A stretch of 64,000 nucleotides of DNA from JAWXBT01 sp964523015 (GTDB lineage: Bacteria > Bdellovibrionota_C > UBA2361 > J135). Positions 17,527 through 26,541 of the stretch are shown here, piece after piece; positions within the stretch are counted from its first letter, which is position 1, and each line of letters starts with the position of its first letter. The position numbers and the translations under genes are program-made. The notes beneath the pieces were generated by a model, which was not told the DNA's origin, ran no database searches, and saw nothing but the letters and a program-made list of their open reading frames with translations. Location: the NCBI GenBank assembly GCA_964523015.1, contig CAZFXN010000007.1:5545-69544 (forward strand), read 5' to 3'.

Positions 17527-19123
17527 ATGTTTAGAGTAACCTTTTTGCAGAGATCGATTTGTTTAACAGCTTTGATTTTAGGGTGTTCTCTATTTATTAT
17601 AAGCTGCACAAAAAAAAAGGAGTCCGTCGATCTTGCCGCCTCATCAATACTTAAGAATCTCCCCTCTTCAACCACTGGACTTATGTACTGGAATACTGAA
17701 GGCCCAGGTTATAAAAAATACAAAGAGACCCCTTGGGCTAAATCACAAATTCCAACAGAGATGCTGGAGCATGCAGAGCTTAGAAAAACTTTAGAGATTG
17801 TAAATAGAATTGGACTCCTAAACATAGGAGCCTCTAATGCGGATCCACTAATTGAGGGAGTAGCCTTTATTACGATGGAGGGATCCACGAATAACGGAAC
17901 ACCAACAATCAACTTAGGCCTCTATGCCAACGGGTCGAACGGCTCAAACCTTACTGAGTATATCTCAAGTGCCCGAGCTGAACTCTCTAAAGAAGGAATC
18001 GTTGTAAAAGACATATCAAATACGACCCGTGATGGAATCTCTCTTGCCTTAAAAAGTAACTTGCCATTATACCCAAAGGAGTTATTTCTAACTGCCAAGG
18101 GCTCCGCATTTGCTGCAAGCACGTCAATTCAGTTTATAGATAACTTTTATAACCCCGAAGCTACAAAACTAGCACCTGCAATCGTTGAATCAGAAGATTT
18201 CAAGGCGATTCAAAGCGAATCTCAAGAAAAGTCAACTTTTATACTGGCAATACTTGATCTCACAAGAGCACTGCCTATATTGGCTTCGATTTCCCCTAAA
18301 GATCCAAACATGGATATTGAATCAATACCAATCAAAACACTAACCTGGGGACGGGGCTTTAAAGAATCACTTAGGGATCATGTTAAAATCACTATGTCAC
18401 CTAAAACAGATACTGAAAAGACAACTCTAAACTCACTTTCAAATTCAACTTCACTCACTCTATTGAGACATACTCCTACAGAATCGCTTTTCTCTATCCA
18501 ACTTGATGGCAAAGTCCTAAGCCAACTTGCTACCAGCGCACCAACTACTGCTGCGGCCTCTGAGATAACTCAAAAAATCAAAAGATTTGCTCTTAGTGGT
18601 AGAGCTGGGATAGCCGGCAGCCTTTTCCCTGAATTAACTCTNNNNNNNNNNTTCAAAAATAATGACGAAACAGATTATTGAATCGGCACAGGCGTCTGGT
18701 CTGCCATTTGCACCTTGGAAAGAGATTGACATTGATGGTTCTAAAATAAACTTTTCCCTCACCCCACTTGGCATCGGACTTTACTTAGGTCAAGTAAAAG
18801 ATCTTGTGGTGTTATCCTCCACTGAGGATGGGATTAGACGCATTTCTACCATGGGTAAATCGGGCGAATCTTTATATGAGACGGTCAAAACCAAAAGCTC
18901 AAGCGCACTAATTGCCGGAGATTCTGTACTGTCCGGATATTTAAATTTTACAAGACTAAGTGATACTGTAAAAGATCTGCAAGGAACATTAGCAATGTTC
19001 TCTGGTGGCAATAGTAATGTAAATGAAGATATGATTAAGAAACTTAAAGCTTTAGGTCTTATTGATTTTGCGGTTCAATACTCTAACCAAAAATTTGAAC
19101 TCCAAGTAACTTACTCAGAGTAA
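17527..19123 (+). CDS. Large lipoprotein of unknown function (interrupted by assembly gap)
   Basis: A signal peptide with lipobox FIISC (Cys27) predicts a lipoprotein of about 530 residues. The frame changes across the ten-N run at 18642-18651: the upstream part (17527-18641) and the downstream part (from about 18653, through ATG 18662, to 19123) read as one continuous protein in style and composition. The break is therefore an assembly gap of unknown size rather than a proven mutation. The protein has no domain I recognise; segments such as SSTTGLMYWNTEGPGY, ADPLIEGVAFI and VKDLVVLSSTEDGIRRI suggest a beta-rich extracytoplasmic fold. A Shine-Dalgarno sequence (TTGGAG) precedes the ATG, and a Fur-like palindrome lies upstream. 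Confidence 0.65.
18642..18651. other. Assembly gap (10 N)
   Basis: Ten consecutive N characters inside a coding region. The true distance is unknown; the reading frame differs on the two sides, which is expected if the gap length is arbitrary. Confidence 0.98.
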
Positions 19124-19279
19124 TGATAGGCTTATTATTAAAATTAAAGATTAGCACTACCTCAATGCTGAGGATGCCTTATGTCCCTATAAACCTTAGT
19201 TATTATAATTATCTTTTTATAATGAATCCCTGAAGGATCGCTGAACATCTCTTATAAAAGGTTTTTTGGGAGAGTTAGC

Positions 19280-19492
19280 ATGGACACAATGGATCACTTA
19301 ACAGATATCTCAAGTCGAATAGACCATCTAGAATCCTGTGCTGAATGGATAAGCCGTGAGACAGCTAATTCTGACCTAGGATTATGTCAAACAGCCACAC
19401 TAATTACAGCTCTTGCTGATGAATTGCGTGAGAAAATATGTAAGCTCGTTAGAGATTTAGAGCGTGGTTCAGAATTAGAAAAACTACATTAG
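19280..19492 (+). CDS. Small helical protein of unknown function
   Basis: Seventy residues, highly charged, with heptad-like spacing of hydrophobic residues (ISSRIDHLESCAEWISRE, LITALADELREKICKLVRDLE), so probably one or two amphipathic or coiled-coil helices. A clear Shine-Dalgarno sequence (GGGAGAG) lies 7 bases before the ATG, which supports translation. It has two Cys residues in the first 45 positions and no signal peptide. Function unknown; it stands alone between larger plus-strand genes. Confidence 0.5.
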   Translation: MDTMDHLTDISSRIDHLESCAEWISRETANSDLGLCQTATLITALADELREKICKLVRDLERGSELEKLH

Positions 19493-19724
19493 TTTCCTCT
19501 CATCTAATAATATTTCGTAGAATGGATGTTCGCTTTTTAAAAGGGACAAATCTATTATTCTTAAGCTATCAAGCTGTTTACTAGTAAAATTCCTATGTAA
19601 CTCCCTTATCTTTATCTTACTTTTGTAAAATACAATTCTTTACTGGATCAACTGGTCATTTAAACAGGACTAGTGGTATATATTCGTACCAGTTCCGTAC
19701 CTGTTCAACTAAGTGTGAGAAAAA

Positions 19725-20144
19725 ATGACTGAGTTAGCAACACAAGTTTTCAACCAACCATTTGCCTGCGTAGAACTATATAGACAAGCAGCATGCAGAG
19801 AGAGAACCAAGCCTGCAAATATAATTCCTACCCAAGAGGTATTAATGCTTGGTGGTATTCTTATTCTTCTTCAAATTCTAGATGGAATGTTAACTGCAAT
19901 CGGTGTCTCTTCTTTTGGAATTGCAGCCGAAGGAAATCCTTTTATACGACACCTGATGGATCAGTTTGGGTATCTGCCAGCACTAATTTTTGTAAAAACT
20001 ATTGCTGTCTTTATAATTGGATATCTCTGTCTATTAGCAAATCAAGTAGTATGGATTCCAGGAGCGATGAAAGGACTTATCGGAATATACCTATCAGCAG
20101 CTATTATTCCTTGGTCAGCAATCTTATTTGTTCACTTAGCTTAG
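19725..20144 (+). CDS. Small multi-pass membrane protein, DUF5658-like
   Basis: 139 residues with three membrane helices (about 43-60, 80-100 and 112-135). The first carries the pattern LQILDGMLTAIGVSSFGIAAEGNPF, typical of DUF5658 small membrane proteins (a D-x-x-T helix followed by an E-x-N-P motif). Function of the family is unknown. The gene is preceded by 232 non-coding bases and ends 25 bases before the convergent Ser/Thr kinase gene. Confidence 0.65.
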   Translation: MTELATQVFNQPFACVELYRQAACRERTKPANIIPTQEVLMLGGILILLQILDGMLTAIGVSSFGIAAEGNPFIRHLMDQFGYLPALIFVKTIAVFIIGYLCLLANQVVWIPGAMKGLIGIYLSAAIIPWSAILFVHLA

Positions 20145-20168
20145 TCATCCCTCTAAGCTTTAAGACAA

Positions 20169-21542
20169 CTATTTTTTGGCATAATGAAAGACGACGAGTC
20201 CTTTCTGCCCAGCAACCTCTAAATTTCCAATCAACATTCCATCCTGCGAGTCTGTAATGTTAAGACGGTAGCTTTTATCTCCACATGCAACTGAACCTGA
20301 AATATTATTTACAAAACCACCAGAGCATCTTGGTTCATTTAATGCTAAGAAAAATCCATTTCCAGAAACCTTTGCAAAAACAGCTTTTTTACCCCCTACT
20401 GGGTTATTCCACTCACCTTCATAGTGTCCAAAAGAGATATTCATCGGAATTGCATTAGAAGTAAAAATATCTTTCAAGACAAAATATAAACCGGCTCCCA
20501 TAACTAGAGATAATACTGGCAAAATAAAGGTATTCTTTATAGACCTTTGCTTGGATCTAGCAGATCCATTTGCTGGACCAGCATAAATCCAAGGTCGATT
20601 TGTTGAGAGAGATTCTGCCTCAACACACTGACGGGCCATAAGCGGAGACCTTCGTATATCTGTACTACTAGCATTACTGATTAGAATTTCACGTGTAAAT
20701 GCTTCAGCCATTTCAGCTGCACTACTGAACCTTTTCTTCACTTTAGGATTAAGAGATTTCTCAAGAATCGCTTCATATTTACTAGGAATCTGTCCCCTAG
20801 CTAAATTAGAAACCTTAGGTACCTTAAAGCCAGTATCTAGCAAATAATCAATTGCTTCAGCACCTGTTAGGGTTTGTAACCGTCTCTCGCCAGCGAGTAG
20901 TTCATACAGCATTAATCCTACTGCATAAATGTCAGATTCTATCACATACTCACCGTGCTTAATGTACTCAGGTGCTAAGTATTGGGCTGTTCCTAAAAGG
21001 ATCCCTGTTTTGGTCATCTTGTTCTCTGTGTTTAGGCGCTTCATCAATCCTAAATCTACTAACTTAGCGACCCCATGTTTTGATATTAGGACATTTTCTA
21101 ATTTTATGTCGCGATGCATTATGCCCTGACTATGTAACTCTCCAAGTGCAGAGAGAAGCTGAGTCATTACTCGATCGATCTCCTCATAGCTAAGAAGTCT
21201 TGTATCAATAAGAGAGGCTAAATCTTCTCCTTCTACGTACTCCATCGTATAGGCGATAGAGTCATTCATCTTGATAAAGTCGTAAGCAGTGACGATATTT
21301 GGATGATCTACTGATTGTGCAAAATGAAGCTCATCTAAAAATCTTTGAAATGTATTTTCATCGAATGCTTCAGTATTAGTTAAAATTTTAAGAGCTACTA
21401 ACTTCTCATCATTCTTTAAGTCTTTAACAAGAAACACCGCTCCCGCTGCTCCCTCACCAAGTAGTTTTATGACCTCAAATCTTTCGGCCAAAACCGGTCT
21501 TTCCCGGATAATCTTTGCTGTATCTCGACGTTCTTCTCCCAC
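20169..21542 (-). CDS. Hanks-type Ser/Thr protein kinase, membrane-anchored
   Basis: All catalytic motifs are present: Gly-rich loop GEGAAG (29-34), Lys52 in ALKIL, HRDIKLEN (143-150), DLG (163-165, a tolerated DFG variant) and YLAPE. Residues 20-285 form the kinase domain. A linker and one membrane helix (about 335-355) place a C-terminal domain of about 95 residues outside the cytoplasm; this domain is beta-rich, contains two Cys residues and has no family I recognise. In contrast to the pseudokinase at 1.5-3.1 kb, this one should be active. It is the last gene of the minus-strand run that also encodes an FHA protein, a plausible phospho-Thr reader. Confidence 0.88.
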   Translation of the reverse strand: MGEERRDTAKIIRERPVLAERFEVIKLLGEGAAGAVFLVKDLKNDEKLVALKILTNTEAFDENTFQRFLDELHFAQSVDHPNIVTAYDFIKMNDSIAYTMEYVEGEDLASLIDTRLLSYEEIDRVMTQLLSALGELHSQGIMHRDIKLENVLISKHGVAKLVDLGLMKRLNTENKMTKTGILLGTAQYLAPEYIKHGEYVIESDIYAVGLMLYELLAGERRLQTLTGAEAIDYLLDTGFKVPKVSNLARGQIPSKYEAILEKSLNPKVKKRFSSAAEMAEAFTREILISNASSTDIRRSPLMARQCVEAESLSTNRPWIYAGPANGSARSKQRSIKNTFILPVLSLVMGAGLYFVLKDIFTSNAIPMNISFGHYEGEWNNPVGGKKAVFAKVSGNGFFLALNEPRCSGGFVNNISGSVACGDKSYRLNITDSQDGMLIGNLEVAGQKGLVVFHYAKK

Positions 21543-21580
21543 ATCCCGTTTATCGGCAGATGTAGAAATAATATTAAGAA

Positions 21581-22036
21581 CTAATCTATTGAATACATTA
21601 GTAAAAGCTCCTTATTATTCCGCAACAGATGAATCGAAGCTGTTTTTTCATTAGATAAAAGTGTTATAAACTCCGGGAATAGTTCCCTATTATGAATTAT
21701 GAAGTTATTAGCAGCTAAAATATAATCACCTGCTTCAAGTCCAAAGAGAGAATAAACCCCCTTCTTATCAAAACCCATTATTCGGTAACGTGGAACCTCT
21801 GATGAAGTAATCAGCTCTACTAATCTAATCCTAGAAGTCGCATTGGGAATCGATAATTGTTTATCAAGCTCTATTTTTTTAATAACTATTGATTTCTGAG
21901 GAAGAGAATCTAATGAATTAGAGTAATATTTTCGCTCCCCATACTTATTTATCTCTTTTGTAAGATCTTTGGGAGTTTTACTAGAGCATCCGACACTAAT
22001 TGAGGCAATCAAAATAGCTAGTAGAATAATTTTCAT
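21581..22036 (-). CDS. Lipoprotein with PDZ-like C-terminal domain
   Basis: Signal peptide with lipobox SVGC (Cys17), then a polar linker. The C-terminal 70 residues (RYRIMGFDKKGVYSLFGLEAGDYILAAN ... LLRNNKELLLMY) have the pattern of a PDZ domain as found in GspC of type II secretion: the small-to-Gly turn, GL-x-x-GD and a final beta strand. No protease domain is present. It overlaps the end of gmk by 4 bases (ATGA), so translation is coupled. A role in periplasmic protein binding is inference. Confidence 0.6.
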   Translation of the reverse strand: MKIILLAILIASISVGCSSKTPKDLTKEINKYGERKYYSNSLDSLPQKSIVIKKIELDKQLSIPNATSRIRLVELITSSEVPRYRIMGFDKKGVYSLFGLEAGDYILAANNFIIHNRELFPEFITLLSNEKTASIHLLRNNKELLLMYSID

Positions 22037-22674
22037 ATCTCTTTGTATATCTGCTTAACATCTTCCGCACTAAATCTTAGCAACCTATTACGTTCAGATT
22101 GCAAAATCTTAGATAGCACAGTTAAAGTTTCTCCAATTTCATCATTAACAACAAAGTAATCTACTTTATTATCAGCACAAAGAGTAGTTACAGTTTGAAA
22201 CTCAGTTTTTGCAGTTCCAAGCCTCTTTGCTAAATCTGCTTCGGTAATCTTACCTCGACCAAGAAGTCGCTCTTTTAGAATTCGGATTGAAGGAGGAGTG
22301 ACAAATACAACCACGGTGTTATTGGGAAGATTCTGCTTAAAGTTCAGCGCTCCCTTAATATCAATATCAAGAAGTAGATCTATCCCAGATCCTAACGAGT
22401 CGTGTACAGTTTTTTTAAGGGTACCGTAAAAATTACCATGAACAACTTCATGCTCAAAAAAGGCCCCTTCTTTAACTTTACTTTTAAAATCAACCGGGGT
22501 TACAAAATGATAACTTTTCCCCTCAACCTCTCCTGGTCTTGGATCTCGACTTGTTACAGAGACAGAAAACTCACAAGGAGGAAAGTTTTCGATTAAGTAA
22601 TTTGCTATAGTAGTTTTGCCGGCCCCGGTTGGGCCACAAAGACAAAATAAAATTCCTTCTCTAGTAATTTTCAT
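22033..22674 (-). CDS. gmk: Guanylate kinase
   Basis: Phosphorylates GMP to GDP. The P-loop GPTGAGKTT is near the N terminus, followed by the GMP-binding block SVSVTSRDPRPGEVEGKSYHFV, FFEHEVVHGNFYGT and LLLDIDIKGA, which fit the family closely; 213 residues is a normal length. Cytoplasmic. It lies 23 bases after yicC and overlaps the PDZ-like lipoprotein gene by 4 bases. The yicC-gmk pair is a common bacterial arrangement. Confidence 0.95.
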   Translation of the reverse strand: MKITREGILFCLCGPTGAGKTTIANYLIENFPPCEFSVSVTSRDPRPGEVEGKSYHFVTPVDFKSKVKEGAFFEHEVVHGNFYGTLKKTVHDSLGSGIDLLLDIDIKGALNFKQNLPNNTVVVFVTPPSIRILKERLLGRGKITEADLAKRLGTAKTEFQTVTTLCADNKVDYFVVNDEIGETLTVLSKILQSERNRLLRFSAEDVKQIYKEI

Positions 22675-22697
22675 ACACTGTAGTTTTTAAGTTTGAA

Positions 22698-23669
22698 CTA
22701 TTCTATATTTTGAATCTGTTCTCTTAACCTTTCTAGCTCAACCTTAGCCTCTACTACTGAGGTCTGAATCTTAGAATCCTGTGTCTTCGATCCGATAGTA
22801 TTCCACTCTCGAAATAATTCCTGAATTAGAAAATCTAATTTACGACCTTGAGGATACTGTTTGAGGGATACCTCTATCTGATCTAAGTGACTATCAACTC
22901 TAACAAGCTCCTCTGCTACATCGATTTTATCTGCTATAATTGCTGCCTCTTGGGTTAGTCTTATCTGATCTTTTAGAATATCAGGGGTTAAAAGTTTCAA
23001 CCGATCACGGAGTTTTTGGGCCTTTTTAGCTGGGGATGTTTTGGCTAAACCCTCGACCTGCTTCTTGCAAAGTCGCAACATTTTGACCCTACCATTTATA
23101 TCTTTTCTTAATCTGATGCCTTCAGCAACTCTCATTGTCATAAGTTTTGAAAGTGCCTCATTTAGAACTGAAAATAAAAGTTTTTTCTCTAAAGCTACGT
23201 TGGCTACAGCTTCATCGGCATTTAAAAATTCTCGGTTAGTTGCCAATTCAAAAATAAGCGCAGTACGCACCTCTTCGGTAAAAGCCTCATAATGCTCAAG
23301 GACATTGGAGCAAGCTGCATAATAAGTCTCAAAAAGTGGCTGATTGAAGTTAACTTCTACAGCATCATCAGTCAGTACTTTTCTTGTGACAAAAACCTCA
23401 ACTCTACCACGTTGAATTTTTTTCCCGATTTCACTGCGGATATCAATCTCTAATTCATTATAGGATCTAGGCAATTTTAGTGAAGTATCAAGATACTTAT
23501 GATTTACAGATTTAGCTTCAATAGTGATCTCAATTGTTGAATTTGCCTTAGAAGATTTACCAAAACCGGTCATGCTCACAGTGCTTAGAGTGCTTTTATT
23601 AATGATCTTTCCTTTTTTATCAGTCGACATACTTATCCTTTGCACATAAGGGGTAAAGATTGATTTCAA
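22698..23669 (-). CDS. YicC family endoribonuclease
   Basis: Matches YicC/YloC proteins, recently characterised as endoribonucleases: the N-terminal SMTGFGKS, the middle VSHKYLDTSLKLPRS-type block (here VNHKYLDTSLKLPR), RGRVEVFV, and the C-terminal GRKLDFLIQELFREWNTIGSK. The N terminus carries about 30 extra residues before SMTGFG. The start at 23669 is favoured because its ATG overlaps the stop of the upstream kinase gene (ATGA); an internal Met at residue 14 is an alternative. Immediately precedes gmk. Confidence 0.9.
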   Translation of the reverse strand: MKSIFTPYVQRISMSTDKKGKIINKSTLSTVSMTGFGKSSKANSTIEITIEAKSVNHKYLDTSLKLPRSYNELEIDIRSEIGKKIQRGRVEVFVTRKVLTDDAVEVNFNQPLFETYYAACSNVLEHYEAFTEEVRTALIFELATNREFLNADEAVANVALEKKLLFSVLNEALSKLMTMRVAEGIRLRKDINGRVKMLRLCKKQVEGLAKTSPAKKAQKLRDRLKLLTPDILKDQIRLTQEAAIIADKIDVAEELVRVDSHLDQIEVSLKQYPQGRKLDFLIQELFREWNTIGSKTQDSKIQTSVVEAKVELERLREQIQNIE

Positions 23670-24682
23670 TTCCCAAGTTTGTGCATCTTTAAAATGTAAT
23701 CTTTTAGAGCTTTAACTGTGATTGGAACTGTACCAACTTCACCAACAACAACACCGGCAGCTAAGTTAGCAAGATGTCCGGCGATAACATGAGAAGATCC
23801 GGTAGCCATTGCCGCAGTAAAAACAGCCGTAACAGTATCTCCTGCACCACTGACATCAAAAACTTCTAGTGCTTGAGTTCCTAGAACTACAGGATCTCCA
23901 TCTGATGGCGACAATAAGATACCATCCTCTCCTAACGTAATAATAACTAATTCCGCATTCCATCTCTGCCTGATTGTTTCGGCAGCCTTAATAGCAGAAT
24001 CTTTATCTTTAATAGTAACTCCAGAAGCTACCTCGGCCTCTTTTCTATTTGGTTTAACAACATCAAAACCTCTATAAAGATCGTAGTTTTCAGGGTGAGG
24101 ATCTAACACAAGTGGTCTCTTTTTCATTGACAGCTTACCAGCAGCTCGAGCAGTCTGAATTCTTTTTAAGACGGACTCAGCAATACTTCCCTTGCCGTAG
24201 TCAGAAACGATAACAGCATCAACACTCTCTAGCTGCTCTTCTATTACCGCACCTAATCCCTCACATAGCGCTTTTCCAGGGGGCTTGGGATCTTCTCTAT
24301 CGATTCTCACTATCTGCTGCCGCTGTGCTATAACCCTAGTTTTTAAACAGGTTGGCTTATTTTCTAATTTAATAATCCCTTCCCTATTCACCTTTTGAGA
24401 ATCAAAAATACCAGATAATACTTTCCCTTCTGTATCATCTCCAACAAATCCAGAAACCCGAACATTCACACCAAGGTTAATAAGATTACTAACTACGTTA
24501 CCTGCACCGCCAGAACGATCTTCAATTTTTCTTACTTTTACTACTGGTACTGGAGCTTCAGGAGAGATCCTTTCAACATCTCCCCAGATATATCGATCCA
24601 AGATCAGATCTCCAACCACTAAGATGGAACTATTATTGATCCGCTCAAGAGCATTTATCAATTCTTCTTTAGGTATCTTCAT
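23666..24682 (-). CDS. hldE1: D-glycero-beta-D-manno-heptose-7-phosphate kinase (HldE N-terminal type)
   Basis: PfkB-fold kinase of the ADP-heptose pathway that feeds the LPS inner core. Diagnostic segments are VVGDLILDRYIWGDVERISPEAPVPV, GGAGNV, and the PfkB signature DVSGAGDTV with the catalytic Asp. At 338 residues it lacks the cytidylyl/adenylyl transferase half of bifunctional HldE, so that activity must be encoded elsewhere. It follows a GT9 heptosyltransferase and a WaaP-like kinase, which supports an LPS-core role. Overlaps yicC by 4 bases. Confidence 0.9.
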   Translation of the reverse strand: MKIPKEELINALERINNSSILVVGDLILDRYIWGDVERISPEAPVPVVKVRKIEDRSGGAGNVVSNLINLGVNVRVSGFVGDDTEGKVLSGIFDSQKVNREGIIKLENKPTCLKTRVIAQRQQIVRIDREDPKPPGKALCEGLGAVIEEQLESVDAVIVSDYGKGSIAESVLKRIQTARAAGKLSMKKRPLVLDPHPENYDLYRGFDVVKPNRKEAEVASGVTIKDKDSAIKAAETIRQRWNAELVIITLGEDGILLSPSDGDPVVLGTQALEVFDVSGAGDTVTAVFTAAMATGSSHVIAGHLANLAAGVVVGEVGTVPITVKALKDYILKMHKLGN

Positions 24683-24761
24683 TTAACAAAAACTCTGCAT
24701 AATATTCATATCAAGAGATCATATCATCAAAATTGTATTGGTAAAATATGAGGAATACCAT

Positions 24762-25787
24762 CTATGAAATAGTCGAAAACACCCTTTCGGCCACCGTTTC
24801 AGGAGATATTAATCGCATACATACCGTATTTAGACCTGGGCAGATCCGTCTACTGCATGGACTACATCCAACAACTGATTTAAGAACTAGACTTTCCATT
24901 TTGTAAGGAACCACACGTTCCGGTGCAGTTGGTCCAAATAGAGTTATGTAAGGGATCTTTAAAGCTGCCGAGATATGCCCAGGCCCTGAATCCGGTCCTA
25001 CACAAACAGTAAGTCGAGACAGCAGGTAAATTAACTCTTTAAGTGTCGTAACCCCGGTGAAATTTAGAATTCGGTCTGGTGGTAATTGCTCCTCAATTTT
25101 TTTGCCAATCTCCATCTTTGATTTATCACCTATTAAAACAACTGTTCCTTTACTCTTTGAAACAATTATCCTAGCCAGATTTAAATACCCAAGTGGAAAC
25201 CAATCTTTACTTTTCCAGGTAGAGCCCAGAACTAAGCCGACTAATGGAGAGCTCACTTCACTAACTCGAGATTTTATCTCTAAGTTTTCCTCAGGGTCTG
25301 GCACTAAAGAGAAATTAAATTCATTTGGAACTTCAATTTCTAAATGGCTTAAAAATTCAAGATAGTGATTTAGCTTTGAGACAGTGTCTGGAATGAACTT
25401 TATGTGGTCCGTGTTGAAAATAAAGTTAAGTTCTTTAGAATTTTTTCTGTGAAACCCCAACCGTTTATTAGAACCTGAGAAAAAAGAAGCCAGACCACTT
25501 TTAAGGTGTCTTTGAAGATCTAAAGTTAAATCAAATTTCTCATCCCGTGTTTCTTTTATAACTTTTAAAAAAGCGGTCATTCCATTAGATCTTTTAAAAA
25601 GAAATATCTTATCAATGAATTTATTTGAGCTGATAAGATCAAAGCATTTTGGCTCAATCATCCAGGCTAAAAAACATTTGGGATAGGCTGCCTTTATTGC
25701 GTGAGCAATAGGAAGTGCTCTAACTACATCCCCAATTGATCCCATTAACACGATCAATATGCGAGGATTATCCTGAGTAAGCTTCAC
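24762..25787 (-). CDS. Glycosyltransferase family 9 (heptosyltransferase-like)
   Basis: GT9 enzymes add heptose to the LPS inner core at the cytoplasmic face of the inner membrane. The N-terminal block ILIVLMGSIGDVVRALPIAHAIKAAYP and the nucleotide-sugar-binding segment VGPDSGPGHISAALKIPYITLFGPTAPERVVPY are typical. The C-terminal Cys pattern (GCSPCSRRICP ... VCMRLI) is shared with the GT9 at 26542-27549. The start is GTG at 25787, immediately after the stop of the WaaP-like kinase gene. WaaC- or WaaF-like; which heptose is added cannot be told from the sequence. Confidence 0.88.
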   Translation of the reverse strand: MKLTQDNPRILIVLMGSIGDVVRALPIAHAIKAAYPKCFLAWMIEPKCFDLISSNKFIDKIFLFKRSNGMTAFLKVIKETRDEKFDLTLDLQRHLKSGLASFFSGSNKRLGFHRKNSKELNFIFNTDHIKFIPDTVSKLNHYLEFLSHLEIEVPNEFNFSLVPDPEENLEIKSRVSEVSSPLVGLVLGSTWKSKDWFPLGYLNLARIIVSKSKGTVVLIGDKSKMEIGKKIEEQLPPDRILNFTGVTTLKELIYLLSRLTVCVGPDSGPGHISAALKIPYITLFGPTAPERVVPYKMESLVLKSVVGCSPCSRRICPGLNTVCMRLISPETVAERVFSTIS

Positions 25788-26531
25788 TTATTGACCTCCG
25801 CAACCTTCTCTGCCACCCTGCGGATTATCTTTCCAAGCCAAATGTTGGCGTAATTCTAGGCTCATAATCTGATGAACATATTCTGGCAACCCGTGCTTTA
25901 AACATGCCCGTCTCCAACGGCATAGAAAGAAATCGCGAAGAGATCGAATAGAACCACTAAATTTTGATGCTTTATCAAAATCAATTAGATAAACCTTTCC
26001 ATTTGATCCAACTAGGACATTACCAGGATGTAAATCAACATGAATTATTCTAGCTTTTATAAGCTTTATTACACATAAGGAAACTTGTGCTGTGATGCTA
26101 CGAGCAAGTTGTTCGTCTCTAGTAGCTAATTCGGCCAGACTAACACTGTCCTGAATCTCTTCCGTAACAAGCCAAGCTGAGTAGATAAACCCTGACGTAT
26201 GTACAAAACAGATCGGCTTTGGAATATTTATCCCTAAAGATGCAGCTTCGTGCAAAGCCCTAAATTCGATTTCAGATCGAGTAGTTCTAAAACTAAAATG
26301 GGAAAGAGCTATAATCCTGCCTAGCAATCCACCTCGCCGATACTCTTTTATTACTACTTGGCCAAAACTTGGTAGAAAAACTCTTCTAGCTAAGACTCGT
26401 CCCTCTAAACCCTTAGACCCCTTGGCTACTGGCTTATTAATGGCTTCAAGGATCAATGCTGCATCCTGAGCGGGAACCTCTGTAGTAGCACCGAATGTAT
26501 AAATTCCATTTTTTGTTTTCTGTATGTTCAT
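25788..26531 (-). CDS. WaaP/Kdo-kinase-like lipopolysaccharide kinase
   Basis: Small kinase-fold protein (247 residues) of the LPS core heptose/Kdo kinase group. An N-terminal basic segment with VVIKEYRRGGLLGRI carries the ATP-binding Lys; the catalytic loop IHVDLHPGN (Asp166) and the metal site LIDFDKA are intact. Phosphate on heptose stiffens the outer membrane through divalent cations. Its position between two GT9 genes supports that role. The C terminus ends in a Gly-rich tail. It is flanked by very short gaps (10 bases before, none after), so the three genes are probably co-translated. Confidence 0.85.
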   Translation of the reverse strand: MNIQKTKNGIYTFGATTEVPAQDAALILEAINKPVAKGSKGLEGRVLARRVFLPSFGQVVIKEYRRGGLLGRIIALSHFSFRTTRSEIEFRALHEAASLGINIPKPICFVHTSGFIYSAWLVTEEIQDSVSLAELATRDEQLARSITAQVSLCVIKLIKARIIHVDLHPGNVLVGSNGKVYLIDFDKASKFSGSIRSLRDFFLCRWRRACLKHGLPEYVHQIMSLELRQHLAWKDNPQGGREGCGGQ

Positions 26532-26541
26532 AACTACATCA

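Noticed and set aside
17490..17912. Minus-strand reading frames in the large lipoprotein gene
   Set aside because: They are shadows of the coding strand with no start signals; the plus-strand lipobox and ribosome binding site are convincing.
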